A DNA stretch of 64,000 nucleotides from Aldehydirespirator sp965248735 (GTDB taxonomy: Bacteria; Actinomycetota; Acidimicrobiia; Acidimicrobiales; Aldehydirespiratoraceae): positions 682,001 to 746,000 of the forward strand of contig OZ252146.1 of assembly GCA_965248735.1 (NCBI GenBank), read 5' to 3'. Of the stretch, positions 40,857-48,981 are shown piece by piece (positions within the stretch are counted from its first letter, which is position 1; each line of letters opens with the position of its first letter). A model generated the notes under the pieces. The model searched no databases and was not told where the DNA came from. It worked only from the letters and a program-made list of their open reading frames with translations. Position numbers and translations under genes: made by a program.

Positions 40857-41999
40857 TGTGGGTGTCGAAAACTGTGTCGTGGCTGGTCAGGCGGCATTTC
40901 GGTACTCGTTGATGAGTCCACCACAGCGGGCCGTTTTCACGACTTGGAGGTGTCTGTCTGGCTGGTCTGCAGCGTCGGCGGCGACGGGTGGTCGCTGGTC
41001 GAGCGAACGGTGGGGCCGGTGCGTGTTGTAATGATCGATGTAGTCGACGACAAGATTGTTGAGTTGGCGGCGGTTCCAGATGATGGTGCGGTCGAGGAGC
41101 TCGCGTCGAAGGGTGCCGATCCAGCGTTCGGCGAACGCGTTCGCCACGGGAGTGCGCACAGGTGTGGTGAGGATCTTCATACGTTCGGTTCTGAAGATCT
41201 CGTCGAAGGCGTCGATGAACTGGCTGGCGCGGTCGCGCACGAGCGCCCGGGCGTCGGCGAGTTGGTGGCCGTGTTGGAGCAACAGGTTCCGGGCCGCTTG
41301 GGTGGCCCAGACGCCGGTGGGGTGGTCCGTGATCGCTGCGAAGTACACGGTCCGGGTAGGGATGTCGATGAAGAACAGCAGGTAGAACCTGCGCAGCGTG
41401 ACGGTTTCGATGGTGGCGAAGTCGCAGGCGACGGCGGCCTGGGACCGCAGGAACTGCGACCAGGCGACTTCCGAGCGTGTGGGTGCGGGGTCGATTCGGG
41501 CGTTGTTGAGGATCTGCCAGACCGTGGACGCGGCGAGGCGGTGGCCGAGCCCGGCGAGTTCGCCGTGGATGCGGCGGTATCCCCAGGTCGGATTCTCGGC
41601 TGCGAGGCGCAGCGCGAGTCGGCGAATCTCCGCTGAGGTCGATGGTCGGCCCGGCGGTCGCTGTGGTTGGGCCCAGTGCCCGACGATGCGGCGCCGGTGC
41701 CAACGCAACAGTGTGTCGGGGGTGACCGGCCACCCGGTTCGGCTCGGTCGCGCGAGCGCGGCCGCGATCGCCCCGAGCAAGCTCCGGTCGGCGTCGGTGA
41801 GCTCGGGTCGGTCGATTTGGCGGCGCAGCACAGCGAGTTGGTGGCGCAACACGATGATCTCGAGGTCCTTCGAGCGGCCTGACCGCACAGTGAGCCGAGC
41901 CAGTGATGCCAGGAATCGGTACAAGATTCGGTACACGAGGACAGCATCGGCCCGCATCGCGGCAGGTCAACGACCACGGCCGAGTTTCCGGCACCCACA
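40857..41999 (-). mobile_element. full-length IS, copy 3 (1143 bp), right arm of a composite
   Basis: TGTGGGTGTCGAAAACTGTG (40857) to GGCACCCACA (41999). Like copy 1 it has TGTCG rather than TGCCG at the left end and ACAGCATCGG at the right. It truncates the kelch-like gene. No clear target duplication. Confidence 0.9.
40887..41957 (-). CDS. IS transposase with DDE core, copy 3
   Basis: 356 residues read from the ATG at 41957; the GTG of VYRILYRFLASL is the likelier start. Complete catalytic core, no frameshift. It differs from copies 1 and 2 at a handful of residues (for example LVYRIL where copy 1 has LVSRIL, and WAQPQRPP), so all three copies moved recently. Confidence 0.9.
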   Translation of the reverse strand: MRADAVLVYRILYRFLASLARLTVRSGRSKDLEIIVLRHQLAVLRRQIDRPELTDADRSLLGAIAAALARPSRTGWPVTPDTLLRWHRRRIVGHWAQPQRPPGRPSTSAEIRRLALRLAAENPTWGYRRIHGELAGLGHRLAASTVWQILNNARIDPAPTRSEVAWSQFLRSQAAVACDFATIETVTLRRFYLLFFIDIPTRTVYFAAITDHPTGVWATQAARNLLLQHGHQLADARALVRDRASQFIDAFDEIFRTERMKILTTPVRTPVANAFAERWIGTLRRELLDRTIIWNRRQLNNLVVDYIDHYNTHRPHRSLDQRPPVAADAADQPDRHLQVVKTARCGGLINEYRNAA

Positions 42000-42066
42000 G
42001 GCATCGCAGCGTAAGCAACCCGCACCTGGGGAGTCGCCGTGATGGAGTCCGGGCGGGGAGGTCACG

Positions 42067-42375
42067 ATGAGCGCTCCGGGCAAGTGGGGGCAGCCGGATT
42101 TCCCGAAGCGCGACTGGGTGTTCGTCAGTGTGGAGGACTTGGGCGACGTGGACGCGGTGTGCCAGATGTGCCAGGTGAAGGAGATCAGGTATGTGCACGC
42201 CATGGAACACCCGGATGGACACAGGCTTGGAGCTGGTTGTGTCTGTGCTGGCAAGATGGAAGGGTCCCCGGACGCTCCTGTGCGCCGTGAGCGGTCGCTG
42301 AAGAACCGCGAGAAGCGTGTGGGTGCCGGAAACTCGGCCATGCCGTTGACGTGCCGCGATGCGGGCCGATGCTAG
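42067..42375 (+). CDS. small Cys-rich (zinc-ribbon-like) protein, 3' end replaced by an IS end
   Basis: 102 residues from the ATG at 42067. A conserved-looking core VCQMCQVKEIRYVHAMEHPD then AGCVCAG gives Cys32, Cys35, Cys58, Cys60 with His44 and His48, suitable for one zinc site, followed by a basic tail (VRRERSLKNREKR). The family recurs in actinobacteria as a standalone protein or domain of unknown function. At residue 84 the frame enters an IS end (42318), so the last 18 residues VGAGNSAMPLTCRDAGRC are not native and the tail, normally longer and Arg-rich, is cut. The zinc-binding part is intact. Confidence 0.65.
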   Translation: MSAPGKWGQPDFPKRDWVFVSVEDLGDVDAVCQMCQVKEIRYVHAMEHPDGHRLGAGCVCAGKMEGSPDAPVRRERSLKNREKRVGAGNSAMPLTCRDAGRC

Positions 42376-42415
42376 TCCTCGTGGACCGCATCATGTACCG
42401 CTCGGTTGATCGCAC
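42318..42415 (+). mobile_element. solo IS end (transposase-start side)
   Basis: TGTGGGTGCCGGAAACTCGG then the transposase start region (GTGGACCGCATCATGTACCG), after which the match stops just before the ATPase gene's stop at 42448. Confidence 0.7.
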
Positions 42416-42447
42416 TAGGCCGCGTGTCTGTGCGTTCGGACTGGGCG

Positions 42448-43626
42448 CTACCGGGTTCGCTCACGCCGTCGCAGATACTCGTCGAACATTGGCACGGTGA
42501 ATGCCAGGACTCCATGTCGCGGTGCGTAGCAGAGGCCCTTGCGGATGAGCGAGTCTCGCACCACGCCGACTTGTGGGGTGCTCTTGCCTTGGGCCGCGGC
42601 CACTTCCCCAGATGAATAGTCTCCGGCGCCGAGGCTGGCCATCGCATGCAGGTAGGCACGTTCCGCGTCAGTCGTGCGGTCGAAACGGACCCGGAAGAAG
42701 CCGTTGTCGAGTTCGTTCATCGCCCATGGGATCGATGCCTCGACGTCTTCGAGGCTGATTGTCTTGTCGTTCTCGGAAGCGAGCCATGCTTGTTTGCCGA
42801 ATTCCTGCAAGAAGTACGGATAGCCGTCGGTGAGTTCCTTGATCCGGTTGAGCGCATCCTGATCCCAGGCGACACCCATGTCTCTCGCTGGTTGTTCAAG
42901 GGCAGCCGCCGAGCCTGCGTCATCGAGCCGTCCGATCGTGCGGAAGTCGAACAGCCTCTCCGCGTAGGAGCGAGCTTCGCCGGCGAGCGCCGGCAGTGAG
43001 GGGAGTCCAGCGCCAGCGACCACGAACGGGAGGCCGAACTGGGATACCTCATGGAGGCCGATGATGAGATCGGTCAAGTGCTCCTTGCGGAGGAACTGCA
43101 TCTCATCAATGGTGAGCAGAACGCCGCGGTCTCGTTCCCGAGCCAATCTCCCGGTCGCCACAAATAGGTCGGCGAGATCGCGGTCCAGCAACCCTGAGTC
43201 CGCCGTGCCTTCCGCCGCGTCGAGTCCAACAGTGATGTCGCTGCCGTCGGGCAGCCCCCATCGGATCTGGAACGCTCGCAACGCCCGCAGAGGAGCTTGC
43301 GCCAACTCAGCAAAGCGTTTCCCCGGCGATAGGCGCAGTATCGAGCGTCGCACCAGTTCCCCCACGACAGCGACAAATTGGGTTTCCTCTGATACCTCGA
43401 CATGTTCATGCACCCACCCCTGATCCGCCGCGATACGGCCGAATTCGCGCAATAGCACCGTCTTGCCGACCCCCCGTAGACCGGTCGCGATGACGCTGCG
43501 ATCGTGGTTCCCGATCGATAGTCGCTGGACAGCGATATCGAATATGTTGAGGTCATCCTCGCGGCCGACCAGCGCACGAGGCGGGTTGCCTGCTCCTGGG
43601 CTGTAGGGATTTCGGACCGGGTCCAT
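42448..43626 (-). CDS. ORC/Cdc6-like AAA ATPase (STAND-type P-loop protein)
   Basis: 392 residues from the ATG at 43626. Begins with PRALVGREDDLNIFDIAVQR, then Walker A GLRGVGKT (49-56), Walker B LLTIDE (170-175, VLLTIDEMQFL), a sensor region FVVAGAGLPSLP and RLFDFRTIGRLDD, a lid (LEDVEASIPWAMNELDNG) and a C-terminal winged-helix-like end (KSTPQVGVVRDSLIRKGLCY). This is the archaeal-type AAA_16/ATPase-2 family often found as single genes on mobile DNA. It probably acts as a molecular switch; target unknown. Three GCTTATAA repeats precede it. Confidence 0.8.
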   Translation of the reverse strand: MDPVRNPYSPGAGNPPRALVGREDDLNIFDIAVQRLSIGNHDRSVIATGLRGVGKTVLLREFGRIAADQGWVHEHVEVSEETQFVAVVGELVRRSILRLSPGKRFAELAQAPLRALRAFQIRWGLPDGSDITVGLDAAEGTADSGLLDRDLADLFVATGRLARERDRGVLLTIDEMQFLRKEHLTDLIIGLHEVSQFGLPFVVAGAGLPSLPALAGEARSYAERLFDFRTIGRLDDAGSAAALEQPARDMGVAWDQDALNRIKELTDGYPYFLQEFGKQAWLASENDKTISLEDVEASIPWAMNELDNGFFRVRFDRTTDAERAYLHAMASLGAGDYSSGEVAAAQGKSTPQVGVVRDSLIRKGLCYAPRHGVLAFTVPMFDEYLRRRERTR

Positions 43627-43652
43627 ACCAAGAGCCTATAGGCATCTGTTCG

Positions 43653-43694
43653 GCTTATAAGAAACTAGCTTATAAACGCCGCAGATGCTTATAA
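43653..43694 (-). promoter_or_regulatory. three GCTTATAA direct repeats upstream of the ATPase gene
   Basis: GCTTATAA occurs at 43653-43660, 43668-43675 and 43687-43694, with starts 15 and 19 bases apart. On the minus strand the nearest reads TTATAAGC and can serve as a -10 (TATAAG) about 27 bases before the ATG at 43626; the others could be binding sites. Confidence 0.5.
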
Positions 43695-43729
43695 ATGGAG
43701 CCTGCGCGTAAACGATGCTTCTATGTTTG

Positions 43730-44779
43730 TCAAGTGTTGATTTTGGGGTGTTGGAGGAGGCGGTAGATCTGGCGGGCGATGTAGCGTTTGAGGCAGCGTT
43801 GGGCTTCTCGGGGGGTTTTGCCTTCGGCGGTTCGTTTGGCGATGTAGGCCTGGGTGTGTGGGCAGTAGCGGCTGCGGGTGACGGCGATGGTGTGCAGCGC
43901 GCGGTTGAGTTGGCGGTCGCCGCGGCGGTTGAGGCGGTGGCGGGTGTTCTGTCCGGAGGACGCTTCGAGTGGGGCGACGCCGGCGAGGCGGGCGAATGCT
44001 GCCTCGTTGCGGCAGCGGCCGGGGTGTGACCAGGCGATGTAGAGTTGCGCGGCGGTGACGGGCCCGACGCCGGGCTGGTCGAGCAGGTGGGGGGCGACGG
44101 CTTCGACGAGCCCGCGGATGCTCGTTTGCAGGTCGGCGGCCTCGGCGGTGAGGGTCTTGATCCGCCGTGCGAGGCTGCGCAGGGCCTGTTTGGTGGCTGT
44201 GAGCTCGTCGAGGGGGGCCGCCGGCAGGCGCAACGCGGCGCATTTGGCGACCTGGGCGGCGGTGGTGAGGCCGCGGAGTTGGTCGCGCAGGTCCACGGGC
44301 GCGCTGATGATGAGGGCTTTGAGTTCGTTGATCGCCGCGGTGCGCGCCGTCTGGGCGCCTCGGCGGGTGGTCTCCAGCGCTCGCAGCGCCTCGCGGCGGC
44401 CCCGGGCGCGCGGGACGGCCAGGTCTGGGCGTCCGAGAACCTCCCGCGCCGCCCGGCGGGCGTCGAGGGCGTCGGTCTTGGCGCCGTCGCTGGTCGCCGC
44501 GGTGCGGGGGTGGCTGAACTCGATCACCTGCTCGCCGGCCGCGCCGAGGTGCGCGCACGCTCCGGACCCGTAGCTGCCCGAGCCCTCCACGGCCCAGGCC
44601 CTCGACTCCCGCGACGTGTGGCGGTCCGCCCACGCCACGAGCCGCTCGTAGCCCCCGCGGGTCGTCTCGAACGCCTCGGTCGCCAGCTCGCCGCCCGTGG
44701 ACGCCTCCACCAGCGACGCCGTTATCTGGTCCCGATCCGGGTCGATGCCGATCACATGATCCACGATGTCTGCCAACAT
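43730..44779 (-). CDS. IS110-family transposase (DEDD/serine type)
   Basis: 349 residues from the ATG at 44779, which has AAAGGAGAT seven bases upstream. The N-terminal RuvC-like domain has IGIDPDRDQI (Asp), VEGSGSYGSG (Glu) and TDALDARRAA (Asp pair), the DEDD signature; the C-terminal part has LLDQPGVGPVTAAQLYIAWS and FARLAGVAPLEASSGQNTRH then RRGDRQLNRALHTIA, including the catalytic Ser of IS110 (SSGQ). The gene is complete and probably active. IS110 elements lack inverted repeats and use a guide (bridge) RNA; the likely place is the non-coding stretch 44780-44960. Confidence 0.9.
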   Translation of the reverse strand: MLADIVDHVIGIDPDRDQITASLVEASTGGELATEAFETTRGGYERLVAWADRHTSRESRAWAVEGSGSYGSGACAHLGAAGEQVIEFSHPRTAATSDGAKTDALDARRAAREVLGRPDLAVPRARGRREALRALETTRRGAQTARTAAINELKALIISAPVDLRDQLRGLTTAAQVAKCAALRLPAAPLDELTATKQALRSLARRIKTLTAEAADLQTSIRGLVEAVAPHLLDQPGVGPVTAAQLYIAWSHPGRCRNEAAFARLAGVAPLEASSGQNTRHRLNRRGDRQLNRALHTIAVTRSRYCPHTQAYIAKRTAEGKTPREAQRCLKRYIARQIYRLLQHPKINT

Positions 44780-44960
44780 GACGTATCTCCTTTCAGTGTC
44801 GTGTGGGCGCACCGGAAGGGGCCTGCTGCGACAACACTGTGATGAGTCACACCACCAGGGCGGACAGGCTTCTGATCAGGTCTGCACCAGGACGCCGAAC
44901 CGGCGGCGGCGGCAACATCGGACAGCTCGTTTAGAGGACACACAGGTCAGTGGGGAGATG
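44780..44960 (-). ncRNA. possible bridge-RNA region of the IS110 element
   Basis: About 180 bases upstream of the IS110 transposase have no credible gene. In IS110 elements with this gene order the bridge RNA is encoded upstream of the transposase. I could not fold the sequence or identify the loops, so the location is inferred from family knowledge alone. Confidence 0.3.
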
Positions 44961-45116
44961 AGTCACGATGCCGCCGCCGACACCAGCTTGGCACCCCTGC
45001 CGGGACGCGCCCGCCATACTCACAGTGGGGAGCGGGGTGGTTGAGGGTCCCTGAGTAGGGGTCGAGGCCCTGCTGGGATCGGTGATTGTGATGATCAACG
45101 ATCCAGGAGGGCCCCG

Positions 45117-45162
45117 ATGGGTTCCGATGTTATGCGGGTGCGGCTGCACCTGCGTCAGATCC
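45117..45162 (+). pseudogene. 5' stub of a gene cut by an IS
   Basis: A strong SD (AGGAGGG) precedes the ATG at 45117, and the frame reads MGSDVMRVRLHLRQI before the IS end at 45163. The rest of the gene is not next to the other side of the remnant. Confidence 0.45.
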
Positions 45163-45715
45163 TGTGGGTGCCGGAAACTCGGCCGTGGTCGTTGACCTGG
45201 CGCGATGCGGGCCGATCCTGAGTCTTCGTGTACCGCATCATCTACCGCTTCTTCGTGGCGCTGGTTCGCCTCGCTGTACTGTTCGCGCCGCTCTAAGGAC
45301 CTTGAGATCATCGTGTTGCGCCACCAAATCGGTGTGCTGCGCCGGCAGGTTGACCGCCCCGAGTTCACCGACGCCGATCGGAGCTTGCTCGGCGCGATCG
45401 CGGCCGCGCTCCCACGACCGAGCCGAGCCGGTTGGCTCGTCACCGCTGACACCCTGCTGTGGTGGCACCGACAACGCATCAGCCGCCACTGGACCCAGCC
45501 ACCAGCGCGCCGCCCGGACGGCCACCGATCGCCGAAAGGCTACGCCGGCTCATCGTTCGTCTCGCCTGTGAGAACCCGACCTGGGGTTACCGGCGCATCC
45601 ACGGCGAACTCGTCGGCCTTGGCCACCGCCTCGCTGCCTCCACCGTGTGGCAGATCCTCAACAACGCCACAGTGGACCCCGCGCCCGCACGCTACAGCGT
45701 CACCTGGTCGCAGTT
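45163..45715 (+). pseudogene. IS transposase 5' half, with frameshifts and lost core
   Basis: TGTGGGTGCCGGAAACTCGG (45163) then a transposase start VYRIIYRFFVALVRLAV. The frame shifts near 45290 before SKDLEIIVLRHQIGVLRRQ and again near 45500 before WGYRRIHGELVGLGHRLAAS. The match ends in VTWSQFF at about 45715, where another gene's sequence begins, so the DDE core is missing. Confidence 0.8.
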
Positions 45716-46064
45716 TTTCGGGTCCCCCCTAGAGCGCCGAGACGCCAGCGAGGTGCTGCGCACAGCGGACTGCTTCAGCCGTGACCTGCTGCTCAATGTG
45801 CTCACACACGACAGCGCTTTCGCGGTCCGCCAAAGCGCCTCAAGAACGGTCGGGTACCTCGCTGCATCTGGCACGACAGAAGCGATCGCCGCGCTTGCCA
45901 GGAAGATCGCCTACAGCAACGGGCGAGAACTGCCGCTGGCTCTCATCCGAGGGATCGCTGCGGCAGCGAACGCCGAACACCACTCGGTGGCGTCAGACAT
46001 CGCTGAGCTCCTCGCGGGACATGCATCCGCCGCAATACGAAGATACGCCGAACGACTGCTCTGA
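45716..46064 (+). pseudogene. C-terminal fragment of a HEAT-repeat-like protein
   Basis: After the transposase remnant the frame continues as RRDASEVLRTADCFSRDLLL, SAFAVRQSASRTVGYLAAS, GTTEAIAALARKIAYSNG and ASAAIRRYAERLL, with the repeated helix pairs of HEAT/armadillo proteins. No start codon; the beginning was lost to the IS insertion. Function unknown. Confidence 0.55.
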
Positions 46065-46452
46065 CCTCGGTAAACGCTGCTGCCTACTGGCGTATCGGGA
46101 TCGCGCCCTGCGCACTCAGGCCGAGAATCCGTTTCGCTATACAGAGAACCCGTTTCACAAGACAACTGACGCAAGTCCACAACCGTTGAAATCTCAACGA
46201 TCTTGGGACTTACGCACCGGCCCCACGAGGGCGGGAGGATGCGTGATGGTCTGCGCGAAATACGCAGATGGGCCACGAACCCGGTGAATGAGGGTAGCCC
46301 GACACGAGCTGGGCGGCCGCGCGGCTTGGTCGGGGCCGCCGGGCCGCAGCGGTTGTGTGCTGGCCTGTGCGGGGGTGCGCTTGCCTGGAGCCTCTTGCGG
46401 CTCTGACGGGCTGAACCACACCTGAACCTCCGGGAAAGCCAGAGCGGTTCAA
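46065..46452. other. non-coding stretch with a trace of the dispersed repeat
   Basis: No credible gene. GAGAATCCGTTTCGCTATAC and a second AGAACCCGTTTCACAAG form a short direct repeat near 46121-46160, and 46213-46265 (CCACGAGGGCGGGAGGATGC, GCGCGAAATACGCAGATGG) matches the end of the dispersed repeat at 20891. Confidence 0.4.
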
Positions 46453-46539
46453 ATTGCCCGAGCGACACGCTGCGACGGCCTCATCAACGAATACCGAAGA
46501 GCCGCATGACCAGCCACGACAGGGTTTCGGGCACCCACA
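46453..46539 (+). mobile_element. solo IS end (transposase-stop side, divergent subtype)
   Basis: Encodes the transposase C-terminus (RCDGLINEYRRAA in the 17678 type; here RATRCDGLINEYRRAA) and ends GGGCACCCACA at 46539. The rest of this element is absent. Confidence 0.7.
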
Positions 46540-46772
46540 GGCAAGGAGCAGCACCGACGGACCTGTCGTATTGCCACCTGCAAGGACGAGAGGAGCCAAT
46601 GCTGTGGGTAGCTGACGCAGTGGCCTGGGCCTACGGCGCCAGCCGAGAATGGCGACTCAGAGCGGACGCGCTCATCGACCACGTCCAAAATGTCGACAAA
46701 CGCGGCCAAGACGCGCGAAAGCCCGGCCACTCACCGTCCGGAGAGGTACCGGGCTTCGCTTCCGAAGGCTAA
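46540..46772 (+). pseudogene. C-terminal fragment of an actinobacterial hypothetical protein
   Basis: The frame after the IS end reads LSYCHLQGREEPMLWVADAV then AWAYGASREWRLRADALIDH and ends PGFASEG at 46772. The EP.LW.ADAVAW.YGA segment is reminiscent of the end of a family of about 200-residue actinobacterial proteins of unknown function. The N-terminal part was replaced by the IS. Confidence 0.5.
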
Positions 46773-46849
46773 GGCCCCGGCGCACCCATTATCCAACCCA
46801 CCACCAAACGTCAACCCCCAACTGCTTTGAACCGCGCTGATTGCACCGC

Positions 46850-47470
46850 CGACTTGCATGTGAGAGGTCGGCCGGTGTGGCTGAAAGGTCGTCGGGATGG
46901 ACCTTCGGGGCAGTTGGTGGTTCCAGATGATGGTGCGGTCGAGCAGCTCGCGGCGCAGGGTTTGCGATCCAGCGTTCGGCGAACGCGTTCGCGACCGGCA
47001 TCCGGAGGGTGTCTTGAGGACCTTGCAGCCTTGGGTTCTGAAGATCTCGTCGAATGCTCGAGTGAATTGGCTGCCGCGGTCGCGCACGAGCGCACGCGTC
47101 CCAGCGAGCCCGTCGGTGTGGTGGAGGAGCAGCTTCCGCGCCGCTTGGGTGGTCCAGGCGCCCGTGGGGTGTTCGGTGATCCCGCCGAAGTACACGCTTC
47201 GGCTGCCGACCCGGATGAAAAACAGCAAGTAGAACCTGTGCAAGAAGACGGTGTCGACGGTTGCGAAGTCACAGGCCACGGCTGCTTGGGAGCGCAGGAA
47301 CTGGGTCCAGGTCACCTTCGATCGCGTGGGTGCGGGTTCAATGCCGGCGTTGTTGAGGATCTGCCAGATAGTTGACGCTGCGATGGTGTGGCCGAGCCCG
47401 GCAAGTTCGCCGTGGATGCGGCGGTAGCCCCAAGTCGGATTCTCGGCTGCGAGGCGATCTGTTTCAACGG
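46850..47470 (-). pseudogene. internal piece of an IS transposase
   Basis: Minus strand from RLAAENPTWGYRRIHGELAG through VTWTQFLRSQAAVACDFATV and RALVRDRGSQFTRAF to GCKVLKTPSGCRS, where the frame slips before the catalytic Glu region (NAFAERWI appears in another frame), then LLDRTIIWNHQLP. Neither IS end is present. It abuts the stop of the hemolysin III gene, and its sequence is more diverged than the full copies. Confidence 0.8.
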
Positions 47471-47476
47471 TCAGGT

Positions 47477-48130
47477 TCAGCGGACCACTGAGGCGACGGC
47501 CGCGAAGTGCAAGGCTGCGGCCACGATGGTGAACAGGTGCCAGACCTCGTGGTAGCCGAAGCGCCGAGGCCGCGGATCGGGCCACCGCCGCCACAGGACG
47601 ACCATCCCTACCGTGTAGGCGAGCCCGCCGGCCAGGATCAGGGCGAGCTGGGCGGCGCTGAGGTGGCGGACCAGGACCGGCATGGCCACCACCGACACCC
47701 AGCCCAGAGCCGGGTACATCACGTAGCCGGTCACGTGCAGCCGGCCGAAGGCCACCAGCTTGACTCCCATCCCGACCCCGGCCGCGCCGGCCACGATCGC
47801 AAGCAGGGGGATGCCCCACCGCGGCGGCAGCGCCACCAGGCAGACCGGGGCGTAGGTGCCGGCAATGAGGGCGTAGATGGCGGAATGGTCGAGGCGGCGC
47901 AGGACGGCGCCGGCCCGGTGGGTGAGCCCCAGCCGGTGGTGAGCGGCCGAGAACCCGAACATGGCCACCAGCGTGATGGCGTAGATGAGGGCGGCCAGCC
48001 GGGGGCGCCCCGGGTGGGCCCCCGCCACCAGCACGACCGTCGCCGGCAGGGCCACACCGAAGGCCCACAGATGGGTCCGGCCCCGCCAGGTGGGCCGCTC
48101 GTCGACATCGGCGAGCCGATGATGAGGCAC
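47477..48130 (-). CDS. hemolysin III family membrane protein
   Basis: About 217 residues from a GTG at 48130 (VPHHRLADVDERPTWRGRTH); the frame is open to 48337 but that part lacks family features. Seven hydrophobic segments and the HlyIII/PAQR motifs are present: FGFSAAHHRLG (His pair after Ser), RLDHSAIYALIAGTYAPVCL, and near the end FGYHEVWHLFTIVAAALHF, which supply the conserved metal-binding His and Asp. Established: PAQR-like membrane proteins of unclear bacterial role. Downstream is an IS transposase fragment, so the C-terminus VASVVR may be native or slightly altered. Confidence 0.85.
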   Translation of the reverse strand: MPHHRLADVDERPTWRGRTHLWAFGVALPATVVLVAGAHPGRPRLAALIYAITLVAMFGFSAAHHRLGLTHRAGAVLRRLDHSAIYALIAGTYAPVCLVALPPRWGIPLLAIVAGAAGVGMGVKLVAFGRLHVTGYVMYPALGWVSVVAMPVLVRHLSAAQLALILAGGLAYTVGMVVLWRRWPDPRPRRFGYHEVWHLFTIVAAALHFAAVASVVR

Positions 48131-48289
48131 GGCAACACTGTACGGTCGATCGGTGGCCGCCAAGACCCCAACCGGGGACTCGTTGTCGGGCAACTTGAGC
48201 GCCGGATAGATGAGATCCGCACCGACCTCGAGCAGGTCAACCTCGAACTCGCAAACGCCCGCGAGGCGGTTCCAGGTCTCGCGCGATGA
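48122..48289 (+). CDS. short coiled-coil ORF, uncertain
   Basis: Plus-strand ORF of 55 residues with a C-terminal coiled coil (LERRIDEIRTDLEQVNLELA, then NAREAVPGLAR). It overlaps the start of the divergent hemolysin III gene and has no SD. The heptad pattern is real, but it may be the end of a lost gene or chance. Confidence 0.25.
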   Translation: MRHGNTVRSIGGRQDPNRGLVVGQLERRIDEIRTDLEQVNLELANAREAVPGLAR

Positions 48290-48383
48290 GCTGCGGGGCG
48301 CGCGCGACCGGTCGTGCGCCTTCATTGTGTGGTGCAATGACGGTCATGGATGTCACGAGTCTCATGCGCCGGACAGCTGCTGT

Positions 48384-48407
48384 CATACGCGATATACTTC
48401 ACGTATG
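48384..48407 (+). promoter_or_regulatory. promoter/operator of the MazEF-like pair, leaderless
   Basis: CATACG (48384-48389) and CGTATG (48402-48407) form an inverted repeat around a -10 TATACT (48393-48398), and the right arm contains the ATG of the antitoxin at 48405. The transcript would begin at or next to the start codon. The arrangement fits autorepression by the RHH antitoxin. Confidence 0.6.
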
Positions 48408-48656
48408 ACGATGCTTAGCTTCAGAGTCGAGCCCGCCGAGGCCGCCCGGGCCCGGGAGATGGCCGACGCCCTCGGCATCCCCCAATCAGAGATGATCCGC
48501 GAAGCCCTGCGCCGCCATCTCAACGCGCTCACCGCGCAACGAGACGCCACCGCCTACGATGCGAACCCGCTCAGCCCCGAGGAACTGTCGCTGATCGAGG
48601 TCGAGCACTGGGCGCCGGCTGAGGACTGGTCCGACTGGGTCGATGCGGCGCGGTGA
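48405..48656 (+). CDS. ribbon-helix-helix antitoxin (MazE-like partner)
   Basis: 83 residues: the RHH DNA-binding part MTMLSFRVEPAEAARAREMA, LGIPQSEMIREALRRHLNAL, followed by an acidic toxin-binding tail (LSPEELSLIEVEHWAPAEDW). It neutralises the toxin encoded next and represses the shared promoter. The toxin start overlaps its last 14 bases. The start codon at 48405 is leaderless (see promoter). Assignment by fold pattern and by the partner. Confidence 0.85.
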   Translation: MTMLSFRVEPAEAARAREMADALGIPQSEMIREALRRHLNALTAQRDATAYDANPLSPEELSLIEVEHWAPAEDWSDWVDAAR

Positions 48657-48951
48657 GATCTGGTTCGCCGCCACACCCGGCGGCGACCGGCCAGTGCTGG
48701 TACTCACCCGCGACCCCGTCGCGGACCGCATCGGCGGAGTCGTAGTCGCAGCACTCAGCAGAACCCGCCGAGGCCTGTCGTCGGAACTGCCCCTGACCGC
48801 GGCCTCCGACGGCGTTCCCTCCGACTGTGTCGCCAACTTCGACACCATCCACACCCTGCCCCGGGAGGCGTTCCGTCGCCCAGTGGCCACGCTTGACCCC
48901 GCCCGGCTCGAGGAGGCCTGCCAGACTCTCAAAGCGGCTACGGGCTGCTAG
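48643..48951 (+). CDS. MazF/PemK-family toxin (endoribonuclease)
   Basis: 102 residues: MRRGEIWFAATPGGDRPVLV begins the typical PemK/MazF strand pattern (RGEIW, then RPVLVLTRD), with RIGGVVVAALSRTRRGLSSE and SDCVANFDTIHTLPREAF, the last containing the conserved region after strand 5. Ribosome-independent mRNA interferase, inhibited by the antitoxin upstream. It overlaps the antitoxin gene by 14 bases, ensuring coupling. All expected segments are intact. Confidence 0.9.
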   Translation: MRRGEIWFAATPGGDRPVLVLTRDPVADRIGGVVVAALSRTRRGLSSELPLTAASDGVPSDCVANFDTIHTLPREAFRRPVATLDPARLEEACQTLKAATGC

Positions 48952-48981
48952 CAGCAGCGTGTGCGCGCCAGTCCACGCATG

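Noticed and set aside
43715..44842. Plus-strand Gly/Val-rich frames opposite the IS110 gene
   Set aside because: Shadow of the transposase; the minus strand has all DEDD and serine motifs and a good SD.
47507..48121. Plus-strand frame opposite hemolysin III
   Set aside because: His/Gly/Gln-rich mirror of membrane helices; only its last part (from 48122) has a coiled-coil pattern and was kept at low confidence.
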